Assembly: GCF_014490035.1 (NCBI RefSeq)
Contig: NZ_CP061008.1
Span: 4,216,001-4,280,000 of the forward strand
Length of the DNA stretch: 64,000 nucleotides
Reading direction: 5' to 3'
Source of the DNA: Achromobacter xylosoxidans
GTDB taxonomy: Bacteria; Pseudomonadota; Gammaproteobacteria; Burkholderiales; Burkholderiaceae_B
Part shown: piece after piece, positions 36,239 through 45,648 of the stretch
Layout of the letters: every line of letters begins with the position of its first letter
Numbering within the stretch: the stretch's first letter is position 1
The notes under the pieces: generated by a model
Seen by the model: the letters and a program-made list of their open reading frames with translations, nothing else
What the model was told of the DNA's origin: nothing
Database searches by the model: none
Program-made: the position numbers and the translations under genes

Positions 36239-36389
36239 ATAAATCTGGACTGTTTTTCTGCGCACACCGGACAGCCGCCGCAAAAAACGGATAGCGCCCC
36301 CTGCCTCTGGACGGGTTTTCCACCAGTCCGCCCTGTCCGGCGCAGCTTTACTATCAAAGCCTTCAAGGCCCCGGCAGTGGAGTTTCCCC

Positions 36390-37418
36390 ATGCTCGACAC
36401 GATGCAGTCCGCCACCAGCACGACTTGGCCGCCGGCCGCGCCGCGGATCGAGTCGGTCCTGGGCCTGCCGGCGCAGCAATTGTTCGCCTCCGGCGATCTG
36501 GACGAAGCCCGTTCCATGGTCGGCCGCGTCATGCGTCCGCACCACCTGGGCGTGGTCGGCGCGCTGCAGCGCCTGGACGCCCGCATGCACCACCAGCCGC
36601 TGGGCGAGGTCTCGCTGAACCGCCTGCGCTACGGCGCCAACGTCGAGATCCGTCCCGGTCCGCTGGAGGACTTCTTCCTGGTGCAGATGCCGCTGTCGGG
36701 CTGCGCCCGCATCAGCAGCGGCCCCCAGCAGCTGGATTCGACGCCCGAGGTCGCCTCGGTCGTCAGCCCGGACGACGACCTGGCCATGCGCTGGGCCGAC
36801 GACAACGACCAGTTCATGCTGCGCGTGGGCCGTTCGCTGCTGGAACGCACGCTGGTGGGCCATCTGGGCTGTGCGCTGGACCGGCCGCTACGTTTCCAAC
36901 TGGGATTCCGCTGGCGCGAATGTCCCGCCTGGCGCTGCCTGATGAGCTATCTGCTGGACTGCTCGACGCAGCATGCCAACCTGGCCGAGCACAAGCTCAT
37001 CGTGCACCAGATGGAACAGCTGGTCGCCGCCACCCTGCTGTCGGCCCAGCCCCATAACTATGCCGGCGCCCTGCCCGGCCGCCGCGGCGCGGTGCTGCCG
37101 CGCCACGTGCGCAGCGTCCAGGATTACCTGCAGGCGCACGCGCACGAACCCGTCAGCGCCGAACAGCTGGCGCGCATCGCCGGCGTCAGCGTGCGCAGCC
37201 TGTACGCGGGATTCAAGGAATTCCTGGGCGTGAGTCCCATGCACTACCTGCGCGACCTGCGCATGGAGCGCGCGCACGCCGAGCTGGTCTCGGGCGAAAG
37301 CCGCAACATCGCCGGCGTGGCGCTGCGCTGGGGCTTCGCGCACATGGGGCGCTTCAGCGCCGGATATAAGGAACGCTACGGCGTAAGTCCAAGTCAGAGC
37401 CTGCGGCGGCGCGGGTGA
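36390..37418 (+). CDS. AraC-family transcriptional regulator
   Basis: 342 residues. The N-terminal 220 residues form an AraC-binding-domain-like region (cupin-like, RYGANVEIRPGPLEDFFLVQ). The C-terminal two helix-turn-helix motifs are AEQLARIAGVSVRSLYAGFK and IAGVALRWGFAHMGRFSAGY. Regulators of this type often control aromatic catabolism, but no target is obvious nearby. ggag lies 7 nt before ATG. Confidence 0.9.
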   Translation: MLDTMQSATSTTWPPAAPRIESVLGLPAQQLFASGDLDEARSMVGRVMRPHHLGVVGALQRLDARMHHQPLGEVSLNRLRYGANVEIRPGPLEDFFLVQMPLSGCARISSGPQQLDSTPEVASVVSPDDDLAMRWADDNDQFMLRVGRSLLERTLVGHLGCALDRPLRFQLGFRWRECPAWRCLMSYLLDCSTQHANLAEHKLIVHQMEQLVAATLLSAQPHNYAGALPGRRGAVLPRHVRSVQDYLQAHAHEPVSAEQLARIAGVSVRSLYAGFKEFLGVSPMHYLRDLRMERAHAELVSGESRNIAGVALRWGFAHMGRFSAGYKERYGVSPSQSLRRRG

Positions 37419-37430
37419 AGCGGCGCCGCT

Positions 37431-38039
37431 TCAGGGTCGGGCTGGCGCGGCCGGCTTGGCCTTGGCAGAGGCATCCTGTGCCATGACCTCACGCGCGAGC
37501 TGATTGATCTTGGGAGCGGCCTTCATGGCGCCGTCCTTGTGCTTTGTCAGGAACTGACGCGCGTAGTGCCGTTCAAGCTCGCAAGGATTCGGATTCTTGC
37601 CCGTGAAACCCACGGAGGCGTCTATCAACTTGCCCGCATGCGCCTGCTCGGCAAGGACCCGCTTGCGCATGGCCTGGATTTTTTCCGCCGCGTCCTTGCG
37701 CCCTTCCTGGGAATTCAAGCGCTGGGAGAGCCTGGCGCGCAGCGCGGCCGGGTCCGTCGGCGCGCGGGCCAGGTCCATGCCCAGGCTCGCTTGCGCCAGG
37801 GCCATGGCCACCATCCCCTGGACCTCCGGCCCGTCTGCCGGGTACAGCTTGCAAGCGGCAATGAAACCCATGTGCGCGACCGCCTTGTCGCCCAGCCACT
37901 CCTGACCGCCATCGCTCCCCATCGGAAAACCCAACGAGTCGCGCATCGGCTCCTGCACTTCAAAACTGCTGCCCGTGTTCTGTGCCGCGGCAAAGCCGCC
38001 GCACAAGCAAAGCGCCAGCGCCGAAATTGTTCTTTTCAT
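37431..38039 (-). CDS. Secreted protein of unknown function
   Basis: 202 residues with a signal peptide (MKRTISALALCLCGGFAAA). The mature part is helical, with one Cys near the start of the domain (IAACKLYPADG) and one near the end (NPNPCELERHYARQF), possibly a disulfide. The family is not recognised. It is divergent from the gene at 38272, which has the same plan. Confidence 0.65.
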   Translation of the reverse strand: MKRTISALALCLCGGFAAAQNTGSSFEVQEPMRDSLGFPMGSDGGQEWLGDKAVAHMGFIAACKLYPADGPEVQGMVAMALAQASLGMDLARAPTDPAALRARLSQRLNSQEGRKDAAEKIQAMRKRVLAEQAHAGKLIDASVGFTGKNPNPCELERHYARQFLTKHKDGAMKAAPKINQLAREVMAQDASAKAKPAAPARP

Positions 38040-38271
38040 CATGTTCCCCGTGCGCATCTGCTGCGCGAATCCCCAAGCCGCATGCTATTCCAACATCGGG
38101 CGGATTGATGCGTGAAGCCCGAAGCCCCCATGCGGGAGCGGACTTGCAGTTGCATCCCAACAACGCGTGCTTGGCTGGTTTGCGGGCCTCTATGGCGCGG
38201 AGCCCGTGTTTCCACGAAACTCGCGCAGAAGAAAGTCCGCCGGTCCGGCGCAGCCCCTGCAAGGAAACGCG

Positions 38272-38898
38272 ATGAAAACACTGAAAAGCAGTCTTCTTCT
38301 TTGCGTGTCGCTGGTCATGAGCCCAGCATCTGCCGGGGAGGATGCCGAGATGAAGGCGTTCGAGGCTTCGAGTGACGCCTTGCGCTCGGGCGAGGCAAAC
38401 GCCAAGGCCAGGCGCGCGGCCGTGGATGGCTTGTCACCCCGCCTGCAGAAACTCTCGCAAGGCCAGCGGGCCGCCTCGCACATCGCAGCTGCTGGCGCCT
38501 GCGCCATCGAGGTTCCAAGCGCGGACCTCGATAAACTGTCGTCGCTGGCAACGGCGGAAGCGATCCTGGACAAGCCGCTCTCTCAGGCGCCCCTGGATGG
38601 AAGAAAGCTTGCGCTCCTGACGATGGATGCCGTGGGCACCGAAGTAGCGGTCGCGGCGGCAAACAAGCGTCAAGTACGTCTGGGAAAATTGGCTCAGGCC
38701 GAGCGTGACTGGGTCTCCCGGATACGGGTCGAGGTAAAAAAGATCAATCCCAAAGGCGAACCCAGCGACTGCCGCTATCTACGCGCGCAGATCGATGACC
38801 TGCTGGAAAAAGCCGAAAGCGACGACTCGCTGGTCAAGGCCGAAGTCATCCTGTTGGCCGTAGCGGAGATCGAACGGCGGAACAGGTCTGCACGCTGA
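38272..38898 (+). CDS. Secreted protein of unknown function, same layout as 37431-38039
   Basis: 208 residues, signal peptide (MKTLKSSLLLCVSLVMSPASA), then a helical, charged domain with two Cys (AAAGACAIEVPSAD; PSDCRYLRAQ). aagg precedes the ATG. Spacing of the cysteines and the ~200-residue size resemble the divergent neighbour, suggesting old paralogues. No family recognised. Confidence 0.65.
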   Translation: MKTLKSSLLLCVSLVMSPASAGEDAEMKAFEASSDALRSGEANAKARRAAVDGLSPRLQKLSQGQRAASHIAAAGACAIEVPSADLDKLSSLATAEAILDKPLSQAPLDGRKLALLTMDAVGTEVAVAAANKRQVRLGKLAQAERDWVSRIRVEVKKINPKGEPSDCRYLRAQIDDLLEKAESDDSLVKAEVILLAVAEIERRNRSAR

Positions 38899-38909
38899 AC
38901 GCCCCGGGC

Positions 38910-39227
38910 CTACGGCTGTTCAATCCACGGCGCCATCGCCTCGTCCCGGCTCCAGTGACGCCAGCCGTACCGGTAAGCGTGCTGCAAATAGGGTCCGCGC
39001 AGGATGCGAGGCTCACTGTCCGTGGCCTGTTCCGTGCCGAGCAAGTGCAGAACCTGGGCCCAGTCCGCCAGCCCGCCCCGGACGCCGCGCAATGCCGCAT
39101 CCGCAAGCCGTCCGGCCTCTTCGACAGATTCCGCCCGCACCAGGAAGCAGGTATCCGCACCATCCGGACCACCTGTGTACGGGTCCTCGGATTCGTTGCC
39201 CCAGCGTATCGCTTCGTACAGATTCAT
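38910..39227 (-). CDS. Small hypothetical protein
   Basis: 105 residues, no signal peptide or TM segment, rich in Trp, Asp and Gly (NLYEAIRWGNESEDPYTGGP; YRYGWRHWSRDEAMAPW). The ATG at 39227 has an aggga site. Family unknown; a cytoplasmic single-domain protein. Confidence 0.6.
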   Translation of the reverse strand: MNLYEAIRWGNESEDPYTGGPDGADTCFLVRAESVEEAGRLADAALRGVRGGLADWAQVLHLLGTEQATDSEPRILRGPYLQHAYRYGWRHWSRDEAMAPWIEQP

Positions 39228-39319
39228 GTCCCTGCCCCGTCCCGTCGACAGCGCAACGATACCAGCAGAACAGCCCTGCAGAGATCGACAGCCAGGGCCT
39301 TCCAGTGCAGCCGCCAGGC

Positions 39320-40216
39320 CTAGAACGGTATCCCCAGCTTCACATACAACTGCGCCCCTTCGGGCCGGTTCTTGACCTTGAAATCCTGCTGCCACTTGGC
39401 CGTGAACAACCAGCCCTTTTCATTCATGTACCGCACCGAAGGGCCGACGCCGAAAGCCCGGGCGCGACCGGCGGCGCTGTTGGGACCGCTGTCGTCCGTG
39501 ACCTGCTGGAAGGCGTAGCCGCCCACCCCCAGCACCCAGCCCTTGCCCACGCCCCAGCCCAGCGCGTAGTCGGCGTGCAGGGCCTGGCCCGAGCGCGTGT
39601 CGGTGGCGGAATTGGTGAAGTTGAAGTCGTACATGACTTTCAGGTCGGCGTTGAAACCGTCCGGACTGATGCGGCTCAATGCGAACACCGGCTGCGCGGT
39701 CCAGTAGTTCTTGCCCAGGCTGGACGGGTCCTTGCGGTCGTACTCGCCGGTGGGTGCGTACATGTCCAGCCCCACTACGTAATGCAGGCTTTCGGACGGG
39801 TGATAACCCAGCGCCACGCCCAGCGTCATGTCGCCCAGGCCGGTGCTGCGGTTGCGCTGTCCGGCCGCCTTGGCGGTCACGTCCAGCAGCGGCGCGATTG
39901 CATGGAAGGCCAGCTGTCCGCCCATGACCTGCTGTTGCGTGACCCAGATCAGGCGCGGGGCCAGCACGTTGACGTCCACCTTGAAGCCGGGCACCGGCAC
40001 GCGCTGGCCGTCATTGCCGCGCAGCGTGTCGTAGCGCGCCCCGCCGGCATAGACCAGCATGTGCACGCCCGGCGGCGGCAGCGCGCCCGACATGAAGTTT
40101 TCCAGGCCGTCCGGGTAGATGCCCAGGCCGCCGCCCTCGGTGGCCTGGGCCCCCGCGCTGGCCAGCGCCAATGCCAAGGCGCTGGCCAGCCGCCGGAGTT
40201 TCAGGTGTCCGTTCAT
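39320..40216 (-). CDS. Outer-membrane transporter, phenol-degradation (MetA-pathway OMP) family
   Basis: 298 residues, signal peptide ending AGAQA, alternating beta-strand pattern and C-terminal Phe (LYVKLGIPF), as in the Phenol_MetA_deg porin-like family. Such channels bring aromatic substrates across the outer membrane. It overlaps the upstream FAD-enzyme gene by 4 bp (aggaggg site), so it belongs to the oxygenase operon. Confidence 0.82.
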   Translation of the reverse strand: MNGHLKLRRLASALALALASAGAQATEGGGLGIYPDGLENFMSGALPPPGVHMLVYAGGARYDTLRGNDGQRVPVPGFKVDVNVLAPRLIWVTQQQVMGGQLAFHAIAPLLDVTAKAAGQRNRSTGLGDMTLGVALGYHPSESLHYVVGLDMYAPTGEYDRKDPSSLGKNYWTAQPVFALSRISPDGFNADLKVMYDFNFTNSATDTRSGQALHADYALGWGVGKGWVLGVGGYAFQQVTDDSGPNSAAGRARAFGVGPSVRYMNEKGWLFTAKWQQDFKVKNRPEGAQLYVKLGIPF

Positions 40217-41823
40217 GTTCCCCTCCTGCCTATTTGTTGTGCGACGAGATAGCCGGAGCCGCCGCCGAGGCCGGGGCCCGGGTGGGTGGCGGCGCCGATG
40301 TGAAAGAGATTGCGCAGCGGCGTGCGGTGGCCGCGCGCGCCCTGGCCGCCGGCAAAGGGCCGCAGCCAGAAGAACTGGTCGGGCGAACACACGCCCGAGT
40401 AGGGATCGCCGCCCACCAGATTGCAGTTCAGCCCTTCCAGGTCCGCCGGCGAGTACGCGCGCCGGCCGACGATGCGCCGCGCCAGGCCTGGCATCACGCG
40501 CTCCATGCGCGCCTGCACCCGGTCGGCCATCGCCTCGCGCAAGGCCTCGTTCCAGCGGCCGTCGGCGGGCGCGGCCAGCTCGCCCGCGGCATCGCCCTTG
40601 ATCCGCGCCGGCAGTTCCTGCATCTGCACCCACAGGATCCAGCCGCCGGGCGGCGCGCGCGTGGGGTCGACCGCGACGGGCTGGCCGATGGCCAGGGTGG
40701 GACGCGCGGGCAGCAGGCCGTTGTTGGCCTCGGTCACCGAGGCGCAGACCTGCTCCATGCTCTCGGTCAGGTGCACCAGCGGCACGTGGCGCAACTCCGG
40801 CGTCAGCCAGTCCGGCGGCGCGTTCAGCGCAAAATGGATCTGCATGCCGCCGCGGCCGTGGCGATAGCCGGCGGCGCGTTCGCGCACGGCGGGTGGCGCA
40901 TCGGGCAGCAACTGTCCGTACAACTGGCCGGGCGTCACGTTGCAGACCACGGCTTCTGTCGCGCGATACTCGCGTCCACCCGCCAGCACGCCCACCGCGC
41001 GGCGCCGCTTGCCCTGGCCGCTAGTGATGACGCGTTCGACCTCGATGCCAGTCTGCCAGTGGCCGCCGTGCCGTTCGATGACGGCGGCCAGCGCGTCCAC
41101 CACGCCGCTGCCGCCGCCCTTGACCACCGGCATGCCGCCGGCCACCACCGCGGCGAAAGTCAGCTTGCCGATCAGCGCGGAACAGGCGTCGTCCGGACCC
41201 AGGCCGGTGTGCAGCACCCAGGGCGCGATCAGCGCGCGCGCGGCATCCGACTGCAGCGCGCGTTCGGACCAGCGGCGAAAGCTCTCCATCGAGTCGGCGG
41301 CAAAGGCCGCCAGGCCGTCCATGCCGCGCTTGCGCCATTCGCCGAACAGCAGTTTGAGCATGCCCGCGCCGTAGGGGTTCTGCCCCAGCAGGCCGAAGGT
41401 CAGCGCCGCGTCCTCGCCGAACAGGCGCTGCGCCATCGCGCCGAAGGCCGCGCCGTCGCCGGGCGCCCAGGCATCCAGCCGCCGCGCGCTGTCCGCCACG
41501 TCCTGCTTCAAGGCCAGGCCCGAACCGTCGGGCAGCACCAACCCGGTGGCGTACTCGCCCTGCATGAATTCCAGCCCGGCCTCGTGCAGCGCGGGCTTGA
41601 GCGCCGCGTAGGCCGGGCTGCCCATGAACAGCGGATACCAGCAGGACAGCACGTCGTGGCGGTAGCCGGGGAACAGCTCCTCGGTGCGGATGCAGCCGCC
41701 CAGCCTGTCGTTGCGTTCCAGCACCAGCACGGACTTGCCGCGCTGCGCCAGCAAGGCGGCGCAGACCAGCGAATTCATGCCGCTGCCGACGATGATGACC
41801 TGCGCCTCTGACTCCAGGGGCAT
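40213..41823 (-). CDS. FAD-dependent oxidoreductase, CrtI/PYROXD2-like
   Basis: 536 residues. N-terminal FAD motif IIVGSGMNSLVCAALLAQRG followed by LERNDRLGGC; C-terminal FAD segment FHIGAATHPGPGLGGGSGYL. This layout fits phytoene-desaturase-like and PYROXD2-like enzymes, which desaturate or oxidise hydrophobic substrates. No carotenoid gene is nearby. Position after a flavin monooxygenase pair suggests oxidation of a pathway intermediate. Confidence 0.8.
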   Translation of the reverse strand: MPLESEAQVIIVGSGMNSLVCAALLAQRGKSVLVLERNDRLGGCIRTEELFPGYRHDVLSCWYPLFMGSPAYAALKPALHEAGLEFMQGEYATGLVLPDGSGLALKQDVADSARRLDAWAPGDGAAFGAMAQRLFGEDAALTFGLLGQNPYGAGMLKLLFGEWRKRGMDGLAAFAADSMESFRRWSERALQSDAARALIAPWVLHTGLGPDDACSALIGKLTFAAVVAGGMPVVKGGGSGVVDALAAVIERHGGHWQTGIEVERVITSGQGKRRRAVGVLAGGREYRATEAVVCNVTPGQLYGQLLPDAPPAVRERAAGYRHGRGGMQIHFALNAPPDWLTPELRHVPLVHLTESMEQVCASVTEANNGLLPARPTLAIGQPVAVDPTRAPPGGWILWVQMQELPARIKGDAAGELAAPADGRWNEALREAMADRVQARMERVMPGLARRIVGRRAYSPADLEGLNCNLVGGDPYSGVCSPDQFFWLRPFAGGQGARGHRTPLRNLFHIGAATHPGPGLGGGSGYLVAQQIGRRGT

Positions 41824-41848
41824 GATGCGCTCCGATGAAAGTGGGCCG

Positions 41849-42376
41849 CTATGCGGCGGTCAGCGCGGTAAAGCGCCCGGCATGGAACACCAGGGGCGTG
41901 GCCGCCACGCTGGCCACGCGCAGCACCCGGCCGAACAACAGCAGATGGTCGCCCGCGGGGCTTTGCTGGTCGTTGGCGCAGACCAGGGTGGCCACCGCCC
42001 CTTCGATGGCGGGCACGCCTTCCGGCACGTCGTGCACGGGCGCCCCCGCGAACTTGTCCGGCACCGCGGAACTGGCAAAGCGCATTGCCAACTCTTCCTG
42101 GCCGCAGGCCAGAACGCTGATGGTGAAGTGGCTGCAATCGCGGAACGCCGCCAGGTTGGGCGAATGGTTCACCAGGCTCCACAACACCAGCGGCGGATCC
42201 AGCGACAGCGAGGCGAAGGAGTTGATGGTGAGCCCGACCCGGCGGCCGTCCGGACAGCGCGTGGCGACGATGGCCACGCCGGTCGGATAGCTGCCGAGCA
42301 CGCCGCGCAGGACCTTGGGGTGCAGATCGGTGCAGCCCCAGTCCAGGGGCAGGCCCGCCGCGCAATCGGGCTTCAT
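41849..42376 (-). CDS. Flavin reductase component of two-component monooxygenase (StyB-like)
   Basis: 175 residues of the flavin reductase-like (HpaC/StyB) family: GSYPTGVAIVATRCPDGR, then TINSFASLSLDPPLVLWSL. It supplies reduced FAD to the oxygenase encoded by the overlapping upstream gene (4-bp overlap at 42373-42376). Confidence 0.88.
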   Translation of the reverse strand: MKPDCAAGLPLDWGCTDLHPKVLRGVLGSYPTGVAIVATRCPDGRRVGLTINSFASLSLDPPLVLWSLVNHSPNLAAFRDCSHFTISVLACGQEELAMRFASSAVPDKFAGAPVHDVPEGVPAIEGAVATLVCANDQQSPAGDHLLLFGRVLRVASVAATPLVFHAGRFTALTAA

Positions 42377-43614
42377 GCCGCCGCCCGCGCCGGCTGCGCC
42401 GCGATGAAGGCTTCGCAGGCCGTGGCGTCGCCCCACCAGGGGTACAGCGACGGCGGATGGTTGAAGCCGTTGGCGATGGTACTGGCGATCGCCGGCGTGT
42501 GGTCCGCGGCCTGCAGCAGCTTGAGCAGATGCGGAGGCGGCGGCAGCAGCATGGAGTTGGTCCATTCCACCACCGCGCCGCCATAGTCCCAGAAACGCTC
42601 GAAAGTGCGCTGCATCCATTCGGCGGTAAAGCTCGCATCGCCATGCGCCAGGATCGCGTCCAGGTAGACGGCGCAGGCCTTGGTGGCGTTGTTCGAGCCC
42701 TGCCCCGTGATCGGGTCGTTGGTCACCACCGCGTCGCCCAGGCCGAACACCAGCCGGCCCGACGGCAGGGTCAGCACCGGCTTGCGCACCGTGGGCGCGA
42801 AGCTGCCGGCCAGGATGCCGTTGGCGTCGGTCAGTTCCACCGCGCTGCAGCGCTCGGCCTCCCAGGGCAGATAGGCGTGCAGGATATGCAGGCTTTGCGC
42901 CAGATGCTCCTGCGGCGACTTGATGTCGCGCCAGCAATCCATCGGACCACCGGGTACGCCTTCGAAAACCATGATCTCGCAGGGACCGCTGACGGTCAGC
43001 GCCGGGAACACGAAGTACTCGCCCACGCCCGGAATCAGGTTGAAGGCGACGCGCGAATGCTCCGGCGCCGGGCGCATGCCGTGCACATAGGTCAGCGCCA
43101 GCGCGCGCTGCGGCCGGTCAAAGCGCGAGCGCAGCGCATCGCGCTCGAACAGCTTGACCACCTCGCCCTTGCCCGCGGCCAGCAACACCAGGTCGTGCGA
43201 GGCCGCCAGCAATTCGAGTTCGGCCACGCCGCCGTCCTGGATCAGCAGCCGGCCGCCGCGCGCGGCGAACAGTTCCATCCAGGCCGGCATCTTGATGCGC
43301 TGGTCCACCGCCTGCGCGGGACGGTCCAGGCGCGCGACCCAATCGATCAGCTTGTGGCCGGGCCGCTCAGGATGCGGTATCGCCAGGCCGATGCCGTCGA
43401 CGGTCGGACAGTCGGCCTCCCACTGGTTCAAACCCAGGTCACGCTCGACCTGCAGCGAGGCATCGAACATGCACTGGCTGGACATCACTTTGCCGCGCCG
43501 GATATCGTCCGGCTCGCGGTTGGTGACGACAGTCACTTCATACCCTTTGTCCAGCAGTCCCAACGCCAGGGGCAGGCCGGCCTGCCCTCCACCCACGATC
43601 GCGATTCGACGCAT
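42373..43614 (-). CDS. Styrene/indole monooxygenase-like flavoprotein (StyA family)
   Basis: 413 residues. Rossmann motif IAIVGGGQAGLPLALGLL, then VVTNREPDDIRRGK, RPAQAVDQRIKMPAWM, RFDRPQRALALTYVHG and GDAVVTNDPITGQGSNNATK, all in the order seen in StyA. Family members epoxidise styrene or oxygenate indole with reduced FAD from a separate reductase. The SDR directly upstream is reminiscent of bacterial indole-degradation clusters (SDR plus StyA-like plus reductase), but no cyclase-type gene is present. The substrate is therefore open. Confidence 0.82.
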   Translation of the reverse strand: MRRIAIVGGGQAGLPLALGLLDKGYEVTVVTNREPDDIRRGKVMSSQCMFDASLQVERDLGLNQWEADCPTVDGIGLAIPHPERPGHKLIDWVARLDRPAQAVDQRIKMPAWMELFAARGGRLLIQDGGVAELELLAASHDLVLLAAGKGEVVKLFERDALRSRFDRPQRALALTYVHGMRPAPEHSRVAFNLIPGVGEYFVFPALTVSGPCEIMVFEGVPGGPMDCWRDIKSPQEHLAQSLHILHAYLPWEAERCSAVELTDANGILAGSFAPTVRKPVLTLPSGRLVFGLGDAVVTNDPITGQGSNNATKACAVYLDAILAHGDASFTAEWMQRTFERFWDYGGAVVEWTNSMLLPPPPHLLKLLQAADHTPAIASTIANGFNHPPSLYPWWGDATACEAFIAAQPARAAA

Positions 43615-43634
43615 GTCTGTTCTCCTTTGTATGG

Positions 43635-44423
43635 CTAGGCGGCCAGGCGCGGAATCGCGGGCTTGGCCTGTTCGGGGCCCATGGCGGAATAGCCGCCGTC
43701 CACCGCGTAGTCGGCGCCGGTGACGAAGCTGGCATGGTCTGAAAGCAGGAAGGCAACCACCTCTGCCACTTCGGCCGGATCGCCGGCGCGGCCCAGCAGG
43801 TGGTAGTCCGCGGCCACCCGGTCGGTCTTGGCGCGGTCGCCCTGCGTCAGCTCGTCCATCACGCGCGACCAGGTCCAGCCTGGCGACACGGAGTTGACGC
43901 GTATGCCGTCGGCGGCATAGTCCATCGCCATGTTGCGGGTGACCTGCAGCAGCGCCGCCTTGGACACCGGATAGAGCCAGCGTCCGGTCTGCGCGACGCG
44001 CGAGGAGATGCTGGTGAAATTGACGATGGCCCCGCCGCCGGCGGCAAGCAGATGCGGATGGACCGCGCGCGCGGCCATCACGGCGCTGACCACGTTCACG
44101 TCGAGCGCGCGCAGCCAGTCGGCGCGGCCCGATGCGGCGCCGTCGTCCAGGTAGGTCGCGGCCAGGTTGACGAGAAAATCGATGCGGCCGAAATGCGCCG
44201 CGGCATCGGCCACGCCGCGCTCCAGTTGCGCGTCCTCCGCGATGTCCACCGGCCAGAAGCGCGTGCCGGCCGGATCGGCGGCGGCCACGCGTTCGCCGCC
44301 GGCCGCGTCGATATCGAACAGCGCCACGCGCACGCCGTAGGCGCGCAGCGCGGCGACCACGCCCGCGCCGATCAGCGTGGCGCCGCCGGTCACGATGGCC
44401 ACTTTATTGTCCAGACCCTTCAT
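43635..44423 (-). CDS. Short-chain dehydrogenase/reductase
   Basis: 262 residues, classical SDR: nucleotide loop TGGATLIGAGV, NLAAT, catalytic Ser (FTSISSRVAQ), YPVSKAALL (Tyr-x3-Lys), and PGWTWSRV. It is the first gene of the oxygenase operon, 20 bp before the StyA-like gene. It probably oxidises a hydroxylated product or reduces an unstable intermediate. Confidence 0.87.
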   Translation of the reverse strand: MKGLDNKVAIVTGGATLIGAGVVAALRAYGVRVALFDIDAAGGERVAAADPAGTRFWPVDIAEDAQLERGVADAAAHFGRIDFLVNLAATYLDDGAASGRADWLRALDVNVVSAVMAARAVHPHLLAAGGGAIVNFTSISSRVAQTGRWLYPVSKAALLQVTRNMAMDYAADGIRVNSVSPGWTWSRVMDELTQGDRAKTDRVAADYHLLGRAGDPAEVAEVVAFLLSDHASFVTGADYAVDGGYSAMGPEQAKPAIPRLAA

Positions 44424-44602
44424 CGCATCACCTCACCGTTGGCTGATTGAGTGAGGCGAATACTGGCGCCGCGCGCCGCGGCCGCGTTAGCCGGATCCGG
44501 CCGACGCTATCCGCAAACTGCGCTTATTCGAGGCAAGCTTGCGCCAGGTCCAACAGGCGTGTCCGGAAAATGCACCGGCTGTCCGTTCCCTGCGGATGCC
44601 GG

Positions 44603-45523
44603 CTACGCTGCCGGCCGGGCGCGGCCCGGCTTGCGCGAGGTCCGAGCGTGCTCTTTGATCAGGCGCACGAAGCGCTGCACCTGGCGGCCGGGGCGCTCGA
44701 AGCGCGAACGCACCAGACTCAGCGACAGCGGGATGGACTCGCGCAGCGGCCGCGTCACCACGCCGGGCCAGCCCTGCTGCCCGACCGAGAACTCGTCGAC
44801 GATGGCCACGCCCGCACCCACCCGCACCAGGGCGCAGGCCAGTTCGGCGCGCACGATTTCCACGGCCGGATTCCAGCTTACGCCGGCACGCTGGAAGGCC
44901 GCGGCCACCAACTGTCCGAACGGAATGTTGCGGTTGTAGAGGATCAGCCGGCACTCGGCCAGCTCGGCCAGGCTGACCGCCCGCCTTGCGGCCAGGGCAT
45001 GGCCTTGCGGCAGGATGCAAACCATCTCGCCGGTGGCCAGCGGCTCGACCACCAGGTTGGGATGGTCTATCGGCAGCACCGACACGGCCAGTTCCGCCTT
45101 GCGTCCCAACAGTTCGTGCGCCATGTCGGACAGCAGCGTGGTGTGGAACTTGAGCCTGACGTTGGGGTACAGCTCCATGTACTGCGCGATCACGGGCGGC
45201 ACGAAGTTCAACGCCAGGCTGGGGCTGGAACACAGGGTCAACGCGCCCTCCGGCCGCTCGGCCAGGTCCCGCGCCAGTTCGTCGATGCGCAGGGCTTCGT
45301 CGAACAACGGCCCCACCTCCTGGAACAGACGCTGCGCTTCGGGGGTGGGCGTGAGCTTGCCCTTGTCGCGTTCGAACAGTTGCAGGCCCAGGCTTTGCTC
45401 GGTATGGGCGATGAGGCGGCTGACCGCGGGCTGCGACACGAACAGCAGCTTGGCCGCACCGTTCATGGAACCGGTCAGCATCACCGCCCGGAACGCTTCC
45501 ATCTGCCTGAGCTTGAATCGCAT
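44603..45523 (-). CDS. LysR-family transcriptional regulator
   Basis: 306 residues: DNA-binding domain residues 4-62 (MEAFRAVMLTGSMNGAAKLL; FVSQPAVSRLIAH), then a co-inducer domain of the long LysR type. It is divergent from the 45649 operon across 125 bp and upstream, same strand, of the SDR-StyA operon after a 179-bp gap. It could control either. Confidence 0.9.
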   Translation of the reverse strand: MRFKLRQMEAFRAVMLTGSMNGAAKLLFVSQPAVSRLIAHTEQSLGLQLFERDKGKLTPTPEAQRLFQEVGPLFDEALRIDELARDLAERPEGALTLCSSPSLALNFVPPVIAQYMELYPNVRLKFHTTLLSDMAHELLGRKAELAVSVLPIDHPNLVVEPLATGEMVCILPQGHALAARRAVSLAELAECRLILYNRNIPFGQLVAAAFQRAGVSWNPAVEIVRAELACALVRVGAGVAIVDEFSVGQQGWPGVVTRPLRESIPLSLSLVRSRFERPGRQVQRFVRLIKEHARTSRKPGRARPAA

Positions 45524-45648
45524 GGCTGATCCGATAATCGTTTGTTATAACCCCTGGCCAACTTAGCATAAGCGCTGAAATCACGCTTTCATTAGCATCC
45601 CAGATTGCTCCTGGCGCGCTTTCCAGGACGATTCGATAAAGGGAATGC

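Noticed and set aside
39320..44423. A carotenoid biosynthesis function for the CrtI-like gene
   Set aside because: No phytoene synthase or other crt gene is present and the neighbours are aromatic-oxygenase components.
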